The translations under genes were made by a program, and so were the position numbers. From contig CM043877.1 in the NCBI GenBank assembly GCA_023846275.1, positions 19,078,607 through 19,142,606 of the forward strand: 64,000 bases of DNA, given 5' to 3'. The stretch comes from Vanilla planifolia (taxonomy: Eukaryota; Streptophyta; Magnoliopsida; Asparagales; Orchidaceae). Positions 1 to 13,634 of this stretch are shown in pieces (the first letter of the stretch is position 1; each line of letters starts with the position of its first letter). Under the pieces are notes generated by a model. That model was not told where the DNA came from. It saw nothing but the letters and a program-made list of their open reading frames with translations, and ran no database searches.

Positions 1-1093
1 AATATAAGAACCAAAAGCCTAAGGGATTATTGAGCCATTTCTTATTCTAAAATGAAAATAGGAAGAAGTGGTAATGGACTTTGTGATTGGTTTACCTAAA
101 TTACTTATAGGCCATGATTAATCAAGGTAATTATGGATAGGTTAACAAATTCTACTTGCTTCTTTTTTGTTAAGACTACTTACTCAACTAAAAAATTAGC
201 TTAAGTTTACGTGAATCATTGTTAGGTTATATGAACCAAAAGTTATTATATCTAATAAAGACCCTAAATTCACTTCTTACTAATGGAAAAGTCTACATCA
301 AGCTTTTAGTACAAGTTTGAGATTTAGCTTAACCTTTTATCCTCAAATGGATGGTTATATAGAATAAACCATAAAAACTTCAAAAGATTTGTTGTAGCTT
401 TATGACTTAGACTTTGGTGGAGATTGAAAAAGTCATTTGTCATTGATAAAATTTTTCTATAATAATAGATATCAATCTAGCATTAGGATGGCACTATGTG
501 CAGTACTCTATGGAAGAAAACTATGCTAGAGAGACAGGAAGGGAAGGAAATAGATTTGTTATGTCCTGAGTTTATTAAAGATGCTACTGAAGATATCAAA
601 ATTACTTAAGATAGAATAAAAGTAGTTTAGGATAGACAGAAGAAGCACTATGGTGCAAAGTATAGACTAGTAAGATTCCATAAGAGGGAGAATGCATTTA
701 TTAAAGTTCACCCAACTAAAGGTGTCATAAGGTTTACAAAGGTAGGAAAAATAAAACCTAAATTCATTCATCCTTTCTAAGTCATAGAATGGTTCAAACA
801 AGTGACATATCAAATTTCTTTACCTCCTTAATTACTAGAAGCACACAATGTGCTCTATATTTCATCTTTGAGAAGATATATTTTAGATTCCTTTCATGTG
901 CTAAAGATGTGATGTCAAAGTAGATCTTTAATAGATAAGGTAAAAGGTTGAGAAAAAAGTCATTTTTATGGTCAAAGTCTTATGGAAAGATTAAATGGAA
1001 AGATAAGCTATTTGAGAGGTGGAGGCAAACATGGTAAATCAATACCTAAAGCTTCTCTAATTTTTGGGATGAAAGTCTTCTAGAGGGAAAGAT
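1..1093 (+). mobile_element. Ty3/Gypsy element, integrase and chromodomain-like end
   Basis: The window opens inside a decayed pol region read on the + strand. Traces match the plant Tekay/Del chromovirus order: integrase core, the MAPYEALYGRKC block, the MKGVMRFGKKGK block, the VHNVFHVS block, then a chromodomain-like tail with EGKIV just before the LTR. A purine-rich tract precedes the LTR start at 1094. It is broken by many breaks and is old. The 5' part lies outside the window. Confidence 0.75.
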
Positions 1094-3500
1094 TGTAATA
1101 GCACACAATTTCTAAGTTATATTAAGATGAGAAATTCTAGAATCAAGCTAAGAAGATTATGATAAGATATATTAAACTTGATCAAATCAATTTTTAAAAA
1201 CTATTTATTTGTAAAAATATTAAAATAATAATAACATATTAGAGAGTATGATATAAACTCAAACTTTGTAAAACATTCTATGTGCATATATCATAACAAG
1301 AATTCTTCAAAACAAACTCAATGATATTAAGTTTAAAATTTTGGTGATCTAAAATGTTTATTATAAATTTTTAAAGATTTAAATATAATTATCATTTTTA
1401 AAATATCACTCTGAATAGATTTGTAATTCTTGAAATTTCATCTTAGGTGAAAACTAATCGATTGATGAAAGATATACAAATAAGGAATAATTGACTACTA
1501 TGATTGATATGTAAATTTTAAAATTTTTGTGGTTATAATTTATTTTATAGAGGATATATTTGTATATACTTAAATGTCAAAGGGGAAAAATATAAATTTT
1601 ATGATTAGTGTTAATGCTAATATTTTTAAACCATTTGGTATGATGATATAAGTGAGTTTCAATGATAATTATTTGTGTAATGCCATTGAGAACCATTAGA
1701 AGAAGGTGAGTTAAGGAGGTTGTTGAGCTAAGCCTTGTCATTATGTTACAGTTTCTAGCAACTAGAGAAACCTATATCTATTGATTGTAGTTAAGAGAGA
1801 GAGAAGATTGAAAAATAAGGCAAGCCTTTTTTATTTTCCATAAAAATCATCATAATTACATTTCAATTGAAGTAAAAAAATTTCTAAGGTTGTTTGGATG
1901 TCATATATAAGGTGAATTGGATGTTGAAGTAAATTGATGGGCTCAAGTTGAGAAAACTTGTCTTTAATGCATATTATACAATGATATTGAAGGATATGAT
2001 GAGTTAAAAACCTGAGAGGAATAAGAGTTATAAGGCTGCGATAATAAGTTGTATATGGTTTTTGAAGAGATTATACTACAATGATACCATTGGTTGTATT
2101 TTACTAAGACAATTAAGCTATAATGGAGTTGTCAGGTTCATCATACATGGATGATATGAGTATCGTACTTGTACAATGAGTTGAACTATTAGGTTCATAA
2201 TATAAGGGTGATATAGATATCATAATAATACACTAATGTTGCATTCTTTTTGTGAGCATACTTGCATGATGATTATAATTGTACTGTATGATGGAACAAG
2301 GTATTAAGGCATCAAACTTGTTTATTAGAAGGATCATAAATGTGTTTTTAAGTGTAAGGTCATAAAATATGGTTTGGTTAATCAATATAGATACTACATT
2401 ATTATAAGAATAAATGATCAATATAGATACTACATTATTATATAGTATGATAATAATGAATGTATAAGTATAATTAGTTGAAAAAGAAAAATTAATTAAG
2501 TTTAAAGGATTAAGTAATTGATGGATAGATCATATAATAGATGAATATTAATTTAAAATTATGATCAAGTGAATAATAAGTATAATACATGGGAATCATT
2601 AAGTTTTGACTTAAGAAGGAAGATATATCAAATAATATGTTGAGGAACTGTATAAGTGCAAAGTGAATACTAAGCTAAGTAGAAATTGATCATGCACAGG
2701 ATTAGTGGATCATATAAATATGATTAGTGTTAATAAATGCCAATGATGAGAGATTTAGTTAAGAATATAATATGAAGATGGATATCATATAAGTACAATA
2801 AAGTCAAAAGTAATGATTTTTTAGAAATATCATCCATTAGACATATGATGAATGGGAGTATTAAAGTAATACAATAATGATATCATAATAGTATGATAAA
2901 AAGAACTTATGATAAGTTTATGTAAGGTTGAGAATAGTATAATACAAAGCTATTGATTAAACATGTATAATTATTAGAATATGAAAGGATGTTAAAACCT
3001 AAAATAATAAATGATTAAGTTAAATATCATAAGGAGAGTTCAACTGATGAGAAATCATCAAAATTAAGTTGAAAAGAAAGTACATACTTACTATATTTAA
3101 GGAATGTGGTCATTTGGAGAAGTTAAATAATCAAGAATGTGTATGAAAGTAAGAATAGATATAAAAGAAATTGAAGTTGAGACAAAGAAATTTTTGGCAA
3201 AGTTGAGAAGTTTAGAACTGGATAAAAGCTAATAAAGGAAGAAAGAGAGAAGGATAAAGTATACAATTTGGAAAGGTAATACTTTTAGTTTGTGCTAGGA
3301 TCAAACACAACCCAAAAGTTGAAAGAAGGATTATGCAAAGATCTAAACCTTGGTGTGGCCACTACAATTGAGAAACAAGAGATAGACAAGACTTGTTTAT
3401 GGTGTATATGTTTTATGTATTACGTATTATAAGTTAAAGGCATCATTGGTTTGAGATATACCAAATGGAAGACGCTTGTGTAGGCTAAACTTATACATAG
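1094..3500 (+). mobile_element. 3' LTR of the Gypsy element
   Basis: It begins TGTAATAGC directly after the purine tract, as is usual for this group. Its first part aligns with 47.75-48.2 kb, and later parts (around 2440-2700) align with 18.06-18.3 kb. The right end is not defined and could lie anywhere between 3.5 and 4.0 kb. It is an old, heavily decayed copy. Confidence 0.6.
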
Positions 3501-4790
3501 TGTATATCATATATTGATATGATGATTTGATACATGATTTATTTGAGTATTATAATATTATATTCTTTTTGTGAAATAATAAATATTTATCATCTCATAT
3601 ATGTTAATAAGCAAAAGAGATGATTAACAAAAAATCGATATAAATGAATTAAAAATGATATAACAAAGTGATACTATATAAAAAATATCAACAATTATTT
3701 TTCAAACAAAAATTACTATCGAGAATAACATGTCTTAAAAAATAAGTGTTTTATTATCTAGAATAATATTTATCTAAGAATAAAACTATTATTTAGAATA
3801 ATATTTCTTTAAGAGTGTTGCCAAGATGTTTAGCAATCTAAAATAAATATTTAATTCTATGTACAAAAGAATGAAAAAGTGAGTAAAATAAAAATTAATA
3901 TGGATTTTTAAAGATGAAATTAGGTTCCAAATAAATCAAAAGAAAAAAAGATATCTTATTTTTTTACTAATTTATATTATTATTAATATAGATCATGTAT
4001 GTAGTTACATAATAATTCCTTATTTTATATTCAATTACATACTTTTGCCACTGAACTAATGTTGGTTGTCTCATGCTTATTTTGGCTTAACATTTTTAGG
4101 TCAAAGGAGGAAAACTACATGTAAACCATTGATATTATATGTACAGGTGGTTTTAAAAAATAATGTGAATAACTTAACACTTTCTTGAGTTTTATAGATA
4201 TCTTTCATAAAATTTTTAAATAATTTCTCTAAAATGGTTTGTATTGCTTTTACAACTTGATTTTAAAAAGCAATTAAAAAGGGTTTTACTATTTGATGTT
4301 GTATAAAAAACATGGAAAGAGAAAGAATGTTAAGTGGCACCTCATACTGAGTGTGATAAAAAGAGGGATGTCATACTACCATATCCATACATAGCCAAGT
4401 ATTTGATACAAACCCATCAACTAAGGTGCTAAAAGGTGATTTTGAAAAACAAAAAATCTAAATTTTTTGTCATTGAAAGAAAATTATATTTATATCTCTT
4501 TCTTTAAAAATTTATAATTAATTATCTAAATCTTCAAATTTTCAAACTCAACTTCTTAAGGAGTTATATTTAATGGTATACTCAAATAAACATTTTGAAT
4601 ACATTTGAAACAATGACATGCATCTTAACATCACCACAATTACATAATATTTTAATCTATAAACATTCAATTTTAATTATTTAACTTCATTCCTCTAAAA
4701 TACACATAAGAACAACTATTATAACTTAACTCCAAGATTTACAAGATATTTGAGTTAGCAAAATTATGGGTTATTATAAGAAACTAGAAG
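3500..4790. other. AT-rich intergenic stretch
   Basis: No coding frame, RNA gene or recognisable element is seen. Its first part may be the tail of the preceding LTR. Confidence 0.4.
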
Positions 4791-4794
4791 CCCA

Positions 4795-6560
4795 AGGTGT
4801 TGATTGGATGGTCCAATAATCTTTGAGAAGAAGACAATGTTTTGTAGGATGGTTCAATGTGGGCATGAGATCAAAAGAATATTAAGATTTAAAAGAGACT
4901 CTCTATTAAATAGTTTAAAGTGGGTATTAGATGGTTCGATAATTTTGATAATTTTTTGGGAATTATTTAATTTGAATGGTGATAGATTGATCTAAAGCTA
5001 ATTTGATGTATTATTAAATAGACTTATGTATGTAAGAGATAGTCTAATTATCTTATGAAGGATATTTAGTGTTTTTATCTAGTACCAAATGGATGATTTG
5101 ATGGATCATTCAATGCTTATCAATAGTTAAACAAAGATATCATATAGTATAATATGGGACTAAGGATGAATCAAACAAAAGATCAAGCATTCTAATGGAC
5201 TAATAGATAGTCTGACATTGAACCTTAACTACACATTTATGTGTTAAGGGATCCAATCAAATTAATAAACATTAGAAGAGATAAGAATAATTCTAAGCAT
5301 AATGTAGCATCACATGCAATAAATAAAAAAATTCCATAAGGATTGACCAATATATTGAATAAATAAGGTAGGTAATCTATATAATTAATGATGCATTTTT
5401 TGTATGTATGTATATATATATGGAGTAAGCATTAGAATGACCCAAAAGTGCATTATAAGGCCTGCACGATTATGTAGTTTTGCTTATTAAGTCTATGACA
5501 ATTGGTTCAACTTATTTTGGTTAATATTTCAAATAATTTAGATGTACATCATAAGACTTCAAGAGAATAGTAAGTGAAGCTCACTTAGTATATTTACTAC
5601 TATTGTGCTACATTAAAAAACTATATTATGGTTTAATCATTTAGTAATATGATAAATTATTGTGCATTAATAAAATATAGTTTTGATCTGATTTCTACAT
5701 TCTATTACAAATAATGGTGATAAAATTTAGTTTAGCTTTTTATTAAAAATGTGAAAATTTTATTTCCCTTTACTTGTTGCAAATATATAACATTGTGATT
5801 TGAAAAGAATGGATAAATTTCATTACTAGATGGTAATAAAGATGAAAATCACAAGGTGATATAATTAATAGAATATAAAAATAAAAAACAAGTAATGTTG
5901 GTAATGTTATTGGGCCATAGCTTACCTCCATCATTTAATTATTTTTTTAAATAGTATTTTTATTACAAGCTAGAACTTATAAGTAGAGAAGTGTTAAGCT
6001 TGAGTAAACATTGGTTTAAGAAACTACAAGGACTACAATAAGGCTTGGGAGTGATGTGAAGCTTCTACTTTCTTCCTATAAGTTGATCCATAAGGACATC
6101 CTTGGTAACTTGCTACTTTTGCACAAATGTAGAGGTCCATAGTAACACAAGTATGATGCAGTAGAGCCATGGGATTATAAAATAGAAAAGTTTGAATTAA
6201 TTCACAAAGATTTTGATAAACTAGATAATCTAATAGAAATACATAAATGAGGAAAGTTTTTGTCATATAGAAAATATATTGATCCATGCCCATTCAATAA
6301 GGATTGAATGGATTATTGTAAGCATTGTATAGTTTAAATAAATTTCATAAAATTGATCTCAATTTCCTATCAGATGACTAATAGATGCTTTGATGAGTGT
6401 TGAATGATTATCAGTTGGGCAACTAATGGGAATAGACAATCTAATGAGAGATTAGAGAGGGAATGGATAATAGACAAGATCACATCATGTGGCTTGATGG
6501 GCTAATAGATGGTGCAATATGTGGTTAAGGACTTTGTCTGAGGGCTAATAGTGATCTAAA
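4795..6560. repeat. Degenerate dispersed repeat with TGGTTCGATA-type words
   Basis: Repeated words such as GATGGTCCAATAATC, GATGGTTCGATAATT and GATGGATCATTCAATG recur here and at 45.04-45.54 kb. Such direction-switching GATCCAATC/GGTTCGAT words are typical of decayed plant LTR interiors. The frames at 4804-4995 and 6033-6293 are not coding-like. Confidence 0.35.
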
Positions 6561-8149
6561 CATTACAAGAAAGTTTTATAAACACTAAGGGGGAGTGAGA
6601 ATAAATGTAGCTGTGATACAACATAACATGTAGTATACACATGAAAGAAAAGCTTATAAAATGCAAATGTACCAAATTTATAAGGAAGGAGCATGAGATA
6701 TAAAAAGGAAACTACTTTTATAATTGAGTTTGGCATACTATATAATTAGGTTTTGCATTTGTTTATTGATTGATGTTATGTAATAAGTCATTTACATTAT
6801 GATATGGCTTTGAACACGTTGGTTAAGTTCTTGGTTGATGCTATGAAATGCTTGAGCATTTTCTTCTGTATGTAAGCACACTAAGAAGAGGGAGAGGGTG
6901 TGATTTGGTGATTCAAGTTCTTACAAAACTCTTTTTCAAAAGCTATGCTCAAGTAATGTTGTACAAATTATAATATGCTACACCCTCCTTTTGAAATGAC
7001 AAGATTTTTAGGTGTTTTGACTCAATCCTTAAACCTACATCTAACCTTAAGCTAAAATCTTAAGTATTACTAACCAAAACATTACTTTGTCATAGCCAGG
7101 TAGATAAATTCATTACAAATTGAGGCTTTTCTCAAGTAAATCATAACTAAAATCACTCCACACTCTCTATCTAGGAGCTCAACCAACCACTCCACATTAA
7201 TGTGGGGAATTTGATCAGTTAATGCAAAGAGTTCAATAATAACTAGTGTGAACTATAATTAGTATCAAGAGAAACATAAGTTTGAACAACACTTAGAAAG
7301 ATCTTTGGCTAGTCATCCTTTTTGATATTGTATATTAAACATATACCAATTCATATGAGACACTAGGATTCAATGAGGTTGAGTGTGAGTGTTTAGTGTT
7401 CTTTAAAATCATCTTTTCATGCATATTACTCCAGCCTTAAGAAATGTATCTCATCTAAGTTGCTTTACATATATGTCTATCTTAGAACATAATAAAGCTT
7501 ATAGGTTGCATCATTTACTAAGGTTCAATCATGTAGTAATTAAAAGGGATGAGAATAAGCGAGACTTGTATTTTGGTACTAATCATACTTGTCTGATGTT
7601 GCCATTATATAATATGACTTGTTATCTTATGAGATTGGACAAAAATTTCATCATGAGTAATGTTGAGTTATATGCTTTGATTATACACTATTCATACATA
7701 TATAATACCCAAACCATATAAGTAAATCAATGATTTTCTCAAGAAGTGTATGTTGATGTTTAGAATTATTACTCTTCATACAATATAATACACTCCATCA
7801 AACTTGCACAATTCATTCTTTAGTAGGATCAAACATATGATTAGACTGAGTGATGCAAGTATGGTATTAGCTTTCCTTTATCATACATGTATATGTCCAT
7901 ATCATCAAAGCTTGTCACTTGTTTTATTGATATATATTAGGAGTCATATAAAGCTAATGGCTTTATACAACATGATATTAGTCATCATACTTGGAAGATC
8001 ATATTTATCATAGAAGTTGGATTTGGGACTTAGGTAAAAAAAGAGAGCTAGTTATCTTTGTATAAGAATGATAAAATTATCATACAAGTATAATACATTT
8101 TTTAGAGAGGAATACTTTAAGACTTAGCTAGTGAATGAGCTAATATGTG
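6560..8149. other. AT-rich intergenic stretch
   Basis: No gene is recognised. Two open frames (7419-7721 and 7804-8013) lack codon structure or any family resemblance. CATACTTG/CAAGTATG words like those in the Gypsy LTRs are frequent. Confidence 0.4.

Positions 8150-8241
<92 letters not shown>
8150..8241. repeat. (TA)n palindrome, 92 bp
   Basis: An uninterrupted TA run is bounded by TCA on the left and TGA on the right, so the whole 92 bp is self-complementary. Confidence 0.9.
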
Positions 8242-8242
<1 letters not shown>

Positions 8243-8599
8243 CCACATATTGTATTTCTATAATCTTTTATATATAGAGAGGGTGTGAGTTAAGAAAGTC
8301 TTCATATTGATATAGTTTTATATTGGATAAGAAAAAAAATCAAGAGCTACAAAAAAATTAGACATGGAAGAGTTTTTGCTATTCATACCTATGCTATGTA
8401 CTCATCATATAAGTATGATCTATTGTAAGCTAACAAATGAACTAGTTGGATAGGCATAATAGGTTTAACAATGTACTTAGTGTTGCATTATACTTACTTG
8501 TATGATCAATGGATCAGATGAAATGATAGAATAGGAAGTAATGATTAGTTTAACTAGTTTTTAGGAAATTTGATTATAGTCTTTTGGAGATGTTTAAAT

Positions 8600-9600
8600 T
8601 CCGTGGAGAGTATTTTAAGGCTTAAGTAAAAACTGATCTAAACTTAGAAGTAAAGGTTTATGTTCATTTGCATACCTTTGTAGAGAGCATCACTTGAAAA
8701 TCTTTAATGTCGAAGAAAAGGGAATTGTAAGATTGTGGCTTCTAGCTTGGATAATTCTTCACAACCTTCCTTCACATCCTTTGAGCTAATTTTCATTTTA
8801 ATTCAAGCACTTTCTATAACATTATTTCTTGAAAGAACATTGAATTAAATTCCATGTTCCTTATTACATTACTTTTTCATATTAGTGTGTCTCTTGCTTA
8901 AATTAATTTGGGTTATAAGACCTTGTATTTTGTTTATTTATCCCATTATTAAGAATTTATATTTACTCTTTGTATTAGTCTTTTGGTCAATTGTAAAGTC
9001 TTTTGGCCTCATATAAGTTCTTTTGACATAATGTTGTATGCTCCTCTAGGCCAATGTTGTATGATCTTCTAACCCAATGTTGTAAACTCTTATAGGTCAA
9101 TATTGTAGGGTCTTTTAGCCTAATATTATAAACTCATCTAAGTCAATGTTGTAGGGTCTTTTATCGTAATGCATTATAAGTCTTCTAGCTTAGTTCTCTG
9201 TGGTCCCTCTAGCTTATATTTAGTTGACATTTACTTGGCTATAATAAAAAAGAGTGGAATAATGCAAGCCTAGTTTTTAGTTAAGGTGATGTAGATCTAA
9301 GTTTGGATCAAATTACCTAAAAATACTCATATATTTTACTTTTTTTGTATTTTCACAAAAATATTTTCTTACCCAATTAGTTTTTTTCTAAACCTAATCT
9401 TATAATAGCTATTAAGAGCATAAAAGTCTTTTGTTGCATTATTTGAATTTGAAATTTGCTCAACTTTTCAATTTGCATAGTTTCCTCCTCTTATGTAGAA
9501 ATCATGCTCTTAAATTCTTAACACAACACTCCTTTGTACATGCTTTACATTTCTTCTTAAATGATCTAGAAATAAAATCTTTTCACTCTCACTCTTTCTT
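8600..9600 (+). mobile_element. Copia-type LTR fragment, + orientation
   Basis: The block GATGTAGATCTAAGTTTGGAT near 9290 and the sequence before it match the reverse complement of 55.0-55.6 kb in the same order. It has the late-LTR GATGTAG motif seen in the other Copia LTRs here. Ends are not defined; old and fragmentary. Confidence 0.5.
8971..9226 (+). repeat. 23-bp minisatellite, about 11 copies
   Basis: The unit resembles AATGTTGTANNNTCTTCTAGC, for example copies starting near 9052, 9075 and 9098. Copies differ by several bases. A related but less regular set lies on the other strand at about 55090-55260. Confidence 0.75.
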
Positions 9601-11800
9601 GAATGTGTAGTAAGATGAGCACTAAGCACTCTATAAGACAATCAAATATATTCCAATCTATTTGCAAACTTTATCAATAGGTTTAGAGGTGTCTATATAC
9701 ACATTAGAAAGCAAATTATACTTTCATATGACTTATGAAGCTCATATGATGGCTAAAATCTACTTTTCTCTTATTCAAACTAGCCATTGCATGTCTTTCA
9801 AATCTATGCATATTATACATTGGGGGTAACATGCTGTATGTTGCTCACATTTTGAACTAAGCATATTGTTCATTAAAAATTATATTGATTTCTTAGGTAT
9901 TCTTAAAACTTGTTATGTATAGATCCTCTTTAACTAAATATATTGCATATTAATAACATATTATATAAAAATCTCATGATTATGATAATAAAATTTTTAA
10001 TAAGTAATTTTATTATTTTTATATTTAACATATTGTATATATAGGGTTATGCACTATACAGTCTTTGAAAAATTAAATATATCATTTTAATCATACTTTG
10101 TTTGCTTTTGTATAACATGATCTTTGACCTGGATGTATTATAGATTAATAAATAACACGTATGAAAGTATTGGGTTTTTGTCTTTTATGCTTACAGTGGT
10201 CTAATAAGCTATACATATTATATGCAAGTAAATTATGTACACTGCATTATTCTTAGGTTTCCAACTTATACCTTATCACATGGTTCCATCAGAGTACTTT
10301 GCTTATTTCTATTAAATGTACCAAATATTATAATGTACTACATTTAAGCCTAGGGCATTAGTTTTGACACAATAGCAGAATGTCTTTATTTTACCTACTC
10401 TCAAAGACATACTAAACATATTATATGTTGTGCATAATGTATCGCACAATTAGTTAAATTTTAACCATTTTTATTAAAATTATTTCAAATGAATCTTATT
10501 GTAAAAAATAATAATTCTTATTTGTTAGATTGATTGAATGCAACTAAAAAATTCTATGCATATGCTCTTAAGGATTTAGCATTTAAGGCGTTATTCTTCC
10601 AAATAAGATACTTATATGTAGTGATATCCAAATTCTTAAATTTGTTAGTAACCTACTTTATAATATTTACATATATTGTAAGCCATGTAAACCCTTGAAG
10701 TGCATCTTAGATGCTTGGATACTCATGGTGATGGATCTTCTTCAAGATCCTTCAACTAGTTTCATTTATAGAATCAAAGGTATCTGCAATCTTCACCATG
10801 ATAAGTTATCTCTTTATTTACCTATCTTTAAGATAACTTATAACAGACTAAGTAAACAAATAAAATCACAAAATAAGAACTTGAAAAAATATTTATTATC
10901 ATCAAAATAATACATTGGCTTTAGAGTTAATAGGGATAACATATTTAATAGGTATTTCTTATTTTCTTATTGCCATCATTTTCTTTTGCTATGGATTTCA
11001 TATTGATTATAATAAGGCATAAATTATAAGTCATCATGTGACTGAAATATGTAAACCATGTTGGTAATGAAAAAGTGTAATGGATAATTCATTAAAAGTT
11101 ACTAAATACATAATTAATAATGTTTCCCTTACCAAGAAAAATAGGCCATAAAAAGAAAGGAAAATCGTTGCAAGACAAGGATGAGTAATTCAACATGAAC
11201 ATAAAGATCATGAGATGCATAAAAAGAAAGTATAATTTTGGCTTAAATTTTATAAATGAAGTGTTTTTCATAAGCCCATAATATGAAGCCTTTAACATGA
11301 ATCAATACATGAAATCCCACATGGAGCTAATTTTAGGACAAAAATAAAACATTTAAATAGCCAAAATTATGCATAAATAAATATATGAAGAATCTAGAGA
11401 GTCATTTGATTTCAAAGTCATGTTAATAGTTAATTATTTTACAAAAAGTATGTGTTAGTGCCTTCTTATTTTGTAAAAGTATATATGGTGGTTTTAATAA
11501 GTGTTAGTGGTTGTAGTTAAAGAAAATATATAAATAAGTCTAAAATATAAAATGAAATGATGTGATTTGATGGCTTGAGTGTGGTTGAAGCTTGTTGGCT
11601 TTCACCTTCTCTTTGTGCAACACTTTAGTGGGTGTTGTTCATCCTATCTTAATCTCTTTTAATTCATTAGACATCCATAATATTGCTCACACCTCAATTG
11701 CATTACATCCCACCACTTTTCTTTTAATATTTCCATTACTTTACTCTTTACTCTTATAGCTTCTGCATTGGTCCTACCATATGCTTGTCTATGTTAGCTA
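9600..11800. other. AT-rich intergenic stretch
   Basis: No gene is recognised. The open frames at 10695-10910 and 11092-11298 show no family features. Confidence 0.4.
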
Positions 11801-12260
11801 TACACTCATTTAGGAACCGTTGCCTGACTTTTGTGTGTGCTACCAAGAATCCATGCTTCATGTCCAAGCCTCTATTCATACTACAAAACTTCCATGTGCA
11901 TTATTAGGCATTTGTGCATGTTGCTTAAGTATTTGTACTACTAAAAAACATCCATGCATGTTGCTCGAGCACCCGAATACATTACTGAACATCTTGCACT
12001 TAATTGAATCTCTATGCATGTTGCACAAGACATCACATCTCTACATGTCATCTGTGCTAGTTCAATGCTAATGCCGAAACACATGCTCTACAATGCAATG
12101 CATCATACTTGCTAGTGCCATGCCAACTAGCCCTCACATGTGCTAGCCCAGTTCCACGTGCACACCAGTGTAGCTCCATGGGAGAGCCAACCCCATTGTA
12201 TGTGTGCTAACCTCACCCCAAGCATGTGCCAGCCCAACTTTGCTTTCACCAACCAGCTTA
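11800..12260. repeat. GC-richer degenerate tandem repeats
   Basis: GCATGTTGC recurs three times (near 11917, 11955 and 12015). CATGTGCTAGCCCAGTT and CATGTGCCAGCCCAACT follow near 12136 and 12223. This looks like a worn minisatellite. The frames at 11820-12071 (+) and 12127-12330 (-) are by-products of the repeat. Confidence 0.4.
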
Positions 12261-12539
12261 GTGCATTGAAGATTAAATAATACTTTATCTTCTTCATTTC
12301 ATTTTTAAGCTTATATTTTTTTGGATCCACTCCTACATTAGCTTAGATGAAAAGATCTTTTATTTCTCTCTATCAAAAACCTAATAAAATAAAGATAAGA
12401 GTTTAAAAGGTATTTAACATATGATATAAGTTATTTTTAAGGATATATTTCAAAATGAAAATCAATCGTATAAGAGTATGCTTCATTGATATGGGAATAA
12501 TGTAGTGATTTGACCCAATAAATTGGGATGTGAAATAAA

Positions 12540-13634
12540 CTAGAATAATCACGTTCTGCCCTCTTTTTTTTTCAATATTAAGTGTTATATTCTTTTGTGT
12601 TTTTGTAATCTTATCCTCTCGGTTAAGCTCTGGTTAGAGTATAAATTTAGGTAAAGTAAATAGCTTTTATTAGGTAAAGTAAATGGTTTTCGTAATCTTA
12701 TGCCTTCTCTATTTTTGTAAATCCAAGAAAACATTAGTTTGTTAGGCTAAGCTTTTTATTAAGGCTATGTTTGATTGTTCTCTTCTTATTATTTTTTTAT
12801 TTTTATCAAAAAAACATTATAAATTCATCATATTCAATTATTTTACAATGTTTAATGCCACGTGTTTTTTTGCTAAAATTTGTTTATTTCTTTCTTTTTC
12901 TTTTCAAGAAACATTTTTTTCAGTCTCTCATCTTTAGGTCGTGTTAAACTATCACATTAAAAAGCGATGTTCTAACAAACAACGTCCAACCGTTAGTAAG
13001 ATATAAATCTATAGCTGTAATATAAGAAGTACGTTTGGTCCATGAGTTGCCATCAATATATTTGTATAAACGAGAGCAAAATAAAAGTTTGAGTTTCTTA
13101 TAACGTTTTATGAAAAAAAATATATATTTTAGTCATTACTATATTCTCATTTCGAATATTTTCTTAACTATAATTTGAAAATTAAATTCTAATAATATTT
13201 TTTAGCTACTATATTTTAATTTTAATTGGTAAAACAATGCTCAAAATAGTTCCATTAACAAAGTAATTATGTCATCAAATAAATTTGCTAAATCTAGGCT
13301 TTAATGAACAAAGGCTGAAAATAAAATAGTGAATCGACACCGAACAAGAAATAAATAAATATGAAGCTTGTTAATTAAGGATAAGAAAATTAATTTTAAA
13401 CAGATGTGGTTAACTCTAGATAGCGTTTAAATTAACAAGTTGTTCTAAAGTTAACGAAAACAAGGCCTGAAGTTTTTTTATTCTAATTAAATGTGAATCT
13501 AATTTTTATTTTACAAATCATTAAATGTTATGCATTTATAGGATTAATTTTGTTTAAAATATTTGAATTATAGATTTTTCTTACAATCTAAATTAAAATC
13601 TAAAAAACAAGCTTGTGATTCATGATAAGCTTGT
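12540..13634 (+). promoter_or_regulatory. Gene 1 distal upstream region, shared with gene 2
   Basis: Blocks such as AAATAGCTTTTATTA, TTTTGTAAATC, ACATTATAAATTC and TAATGCCA recur in order upstream of gene 2 (41.7-42.1 kb), so this DNA was part of the duplicated block. It contains a G-box CACGTG at 12859-12864 and a MYB-like CAACCGTTA near 12988. No gene is seen in this stretch. Confidence 0.55.

Noticed and set aside
7419-8013. Two + strand open frames (100 and 69 codons)
   Set aside because: AT-rich DNA with LTR-type words; no domain, codon bias or neighbouring exon.
11820-12330. Cys-rich 83-codon + frame and 67-codon - frame
   Set aside because: The Cys-rich look comes from repeated GCATGTTGC words; the two frames sit in the same repeat zone on opposite strands.
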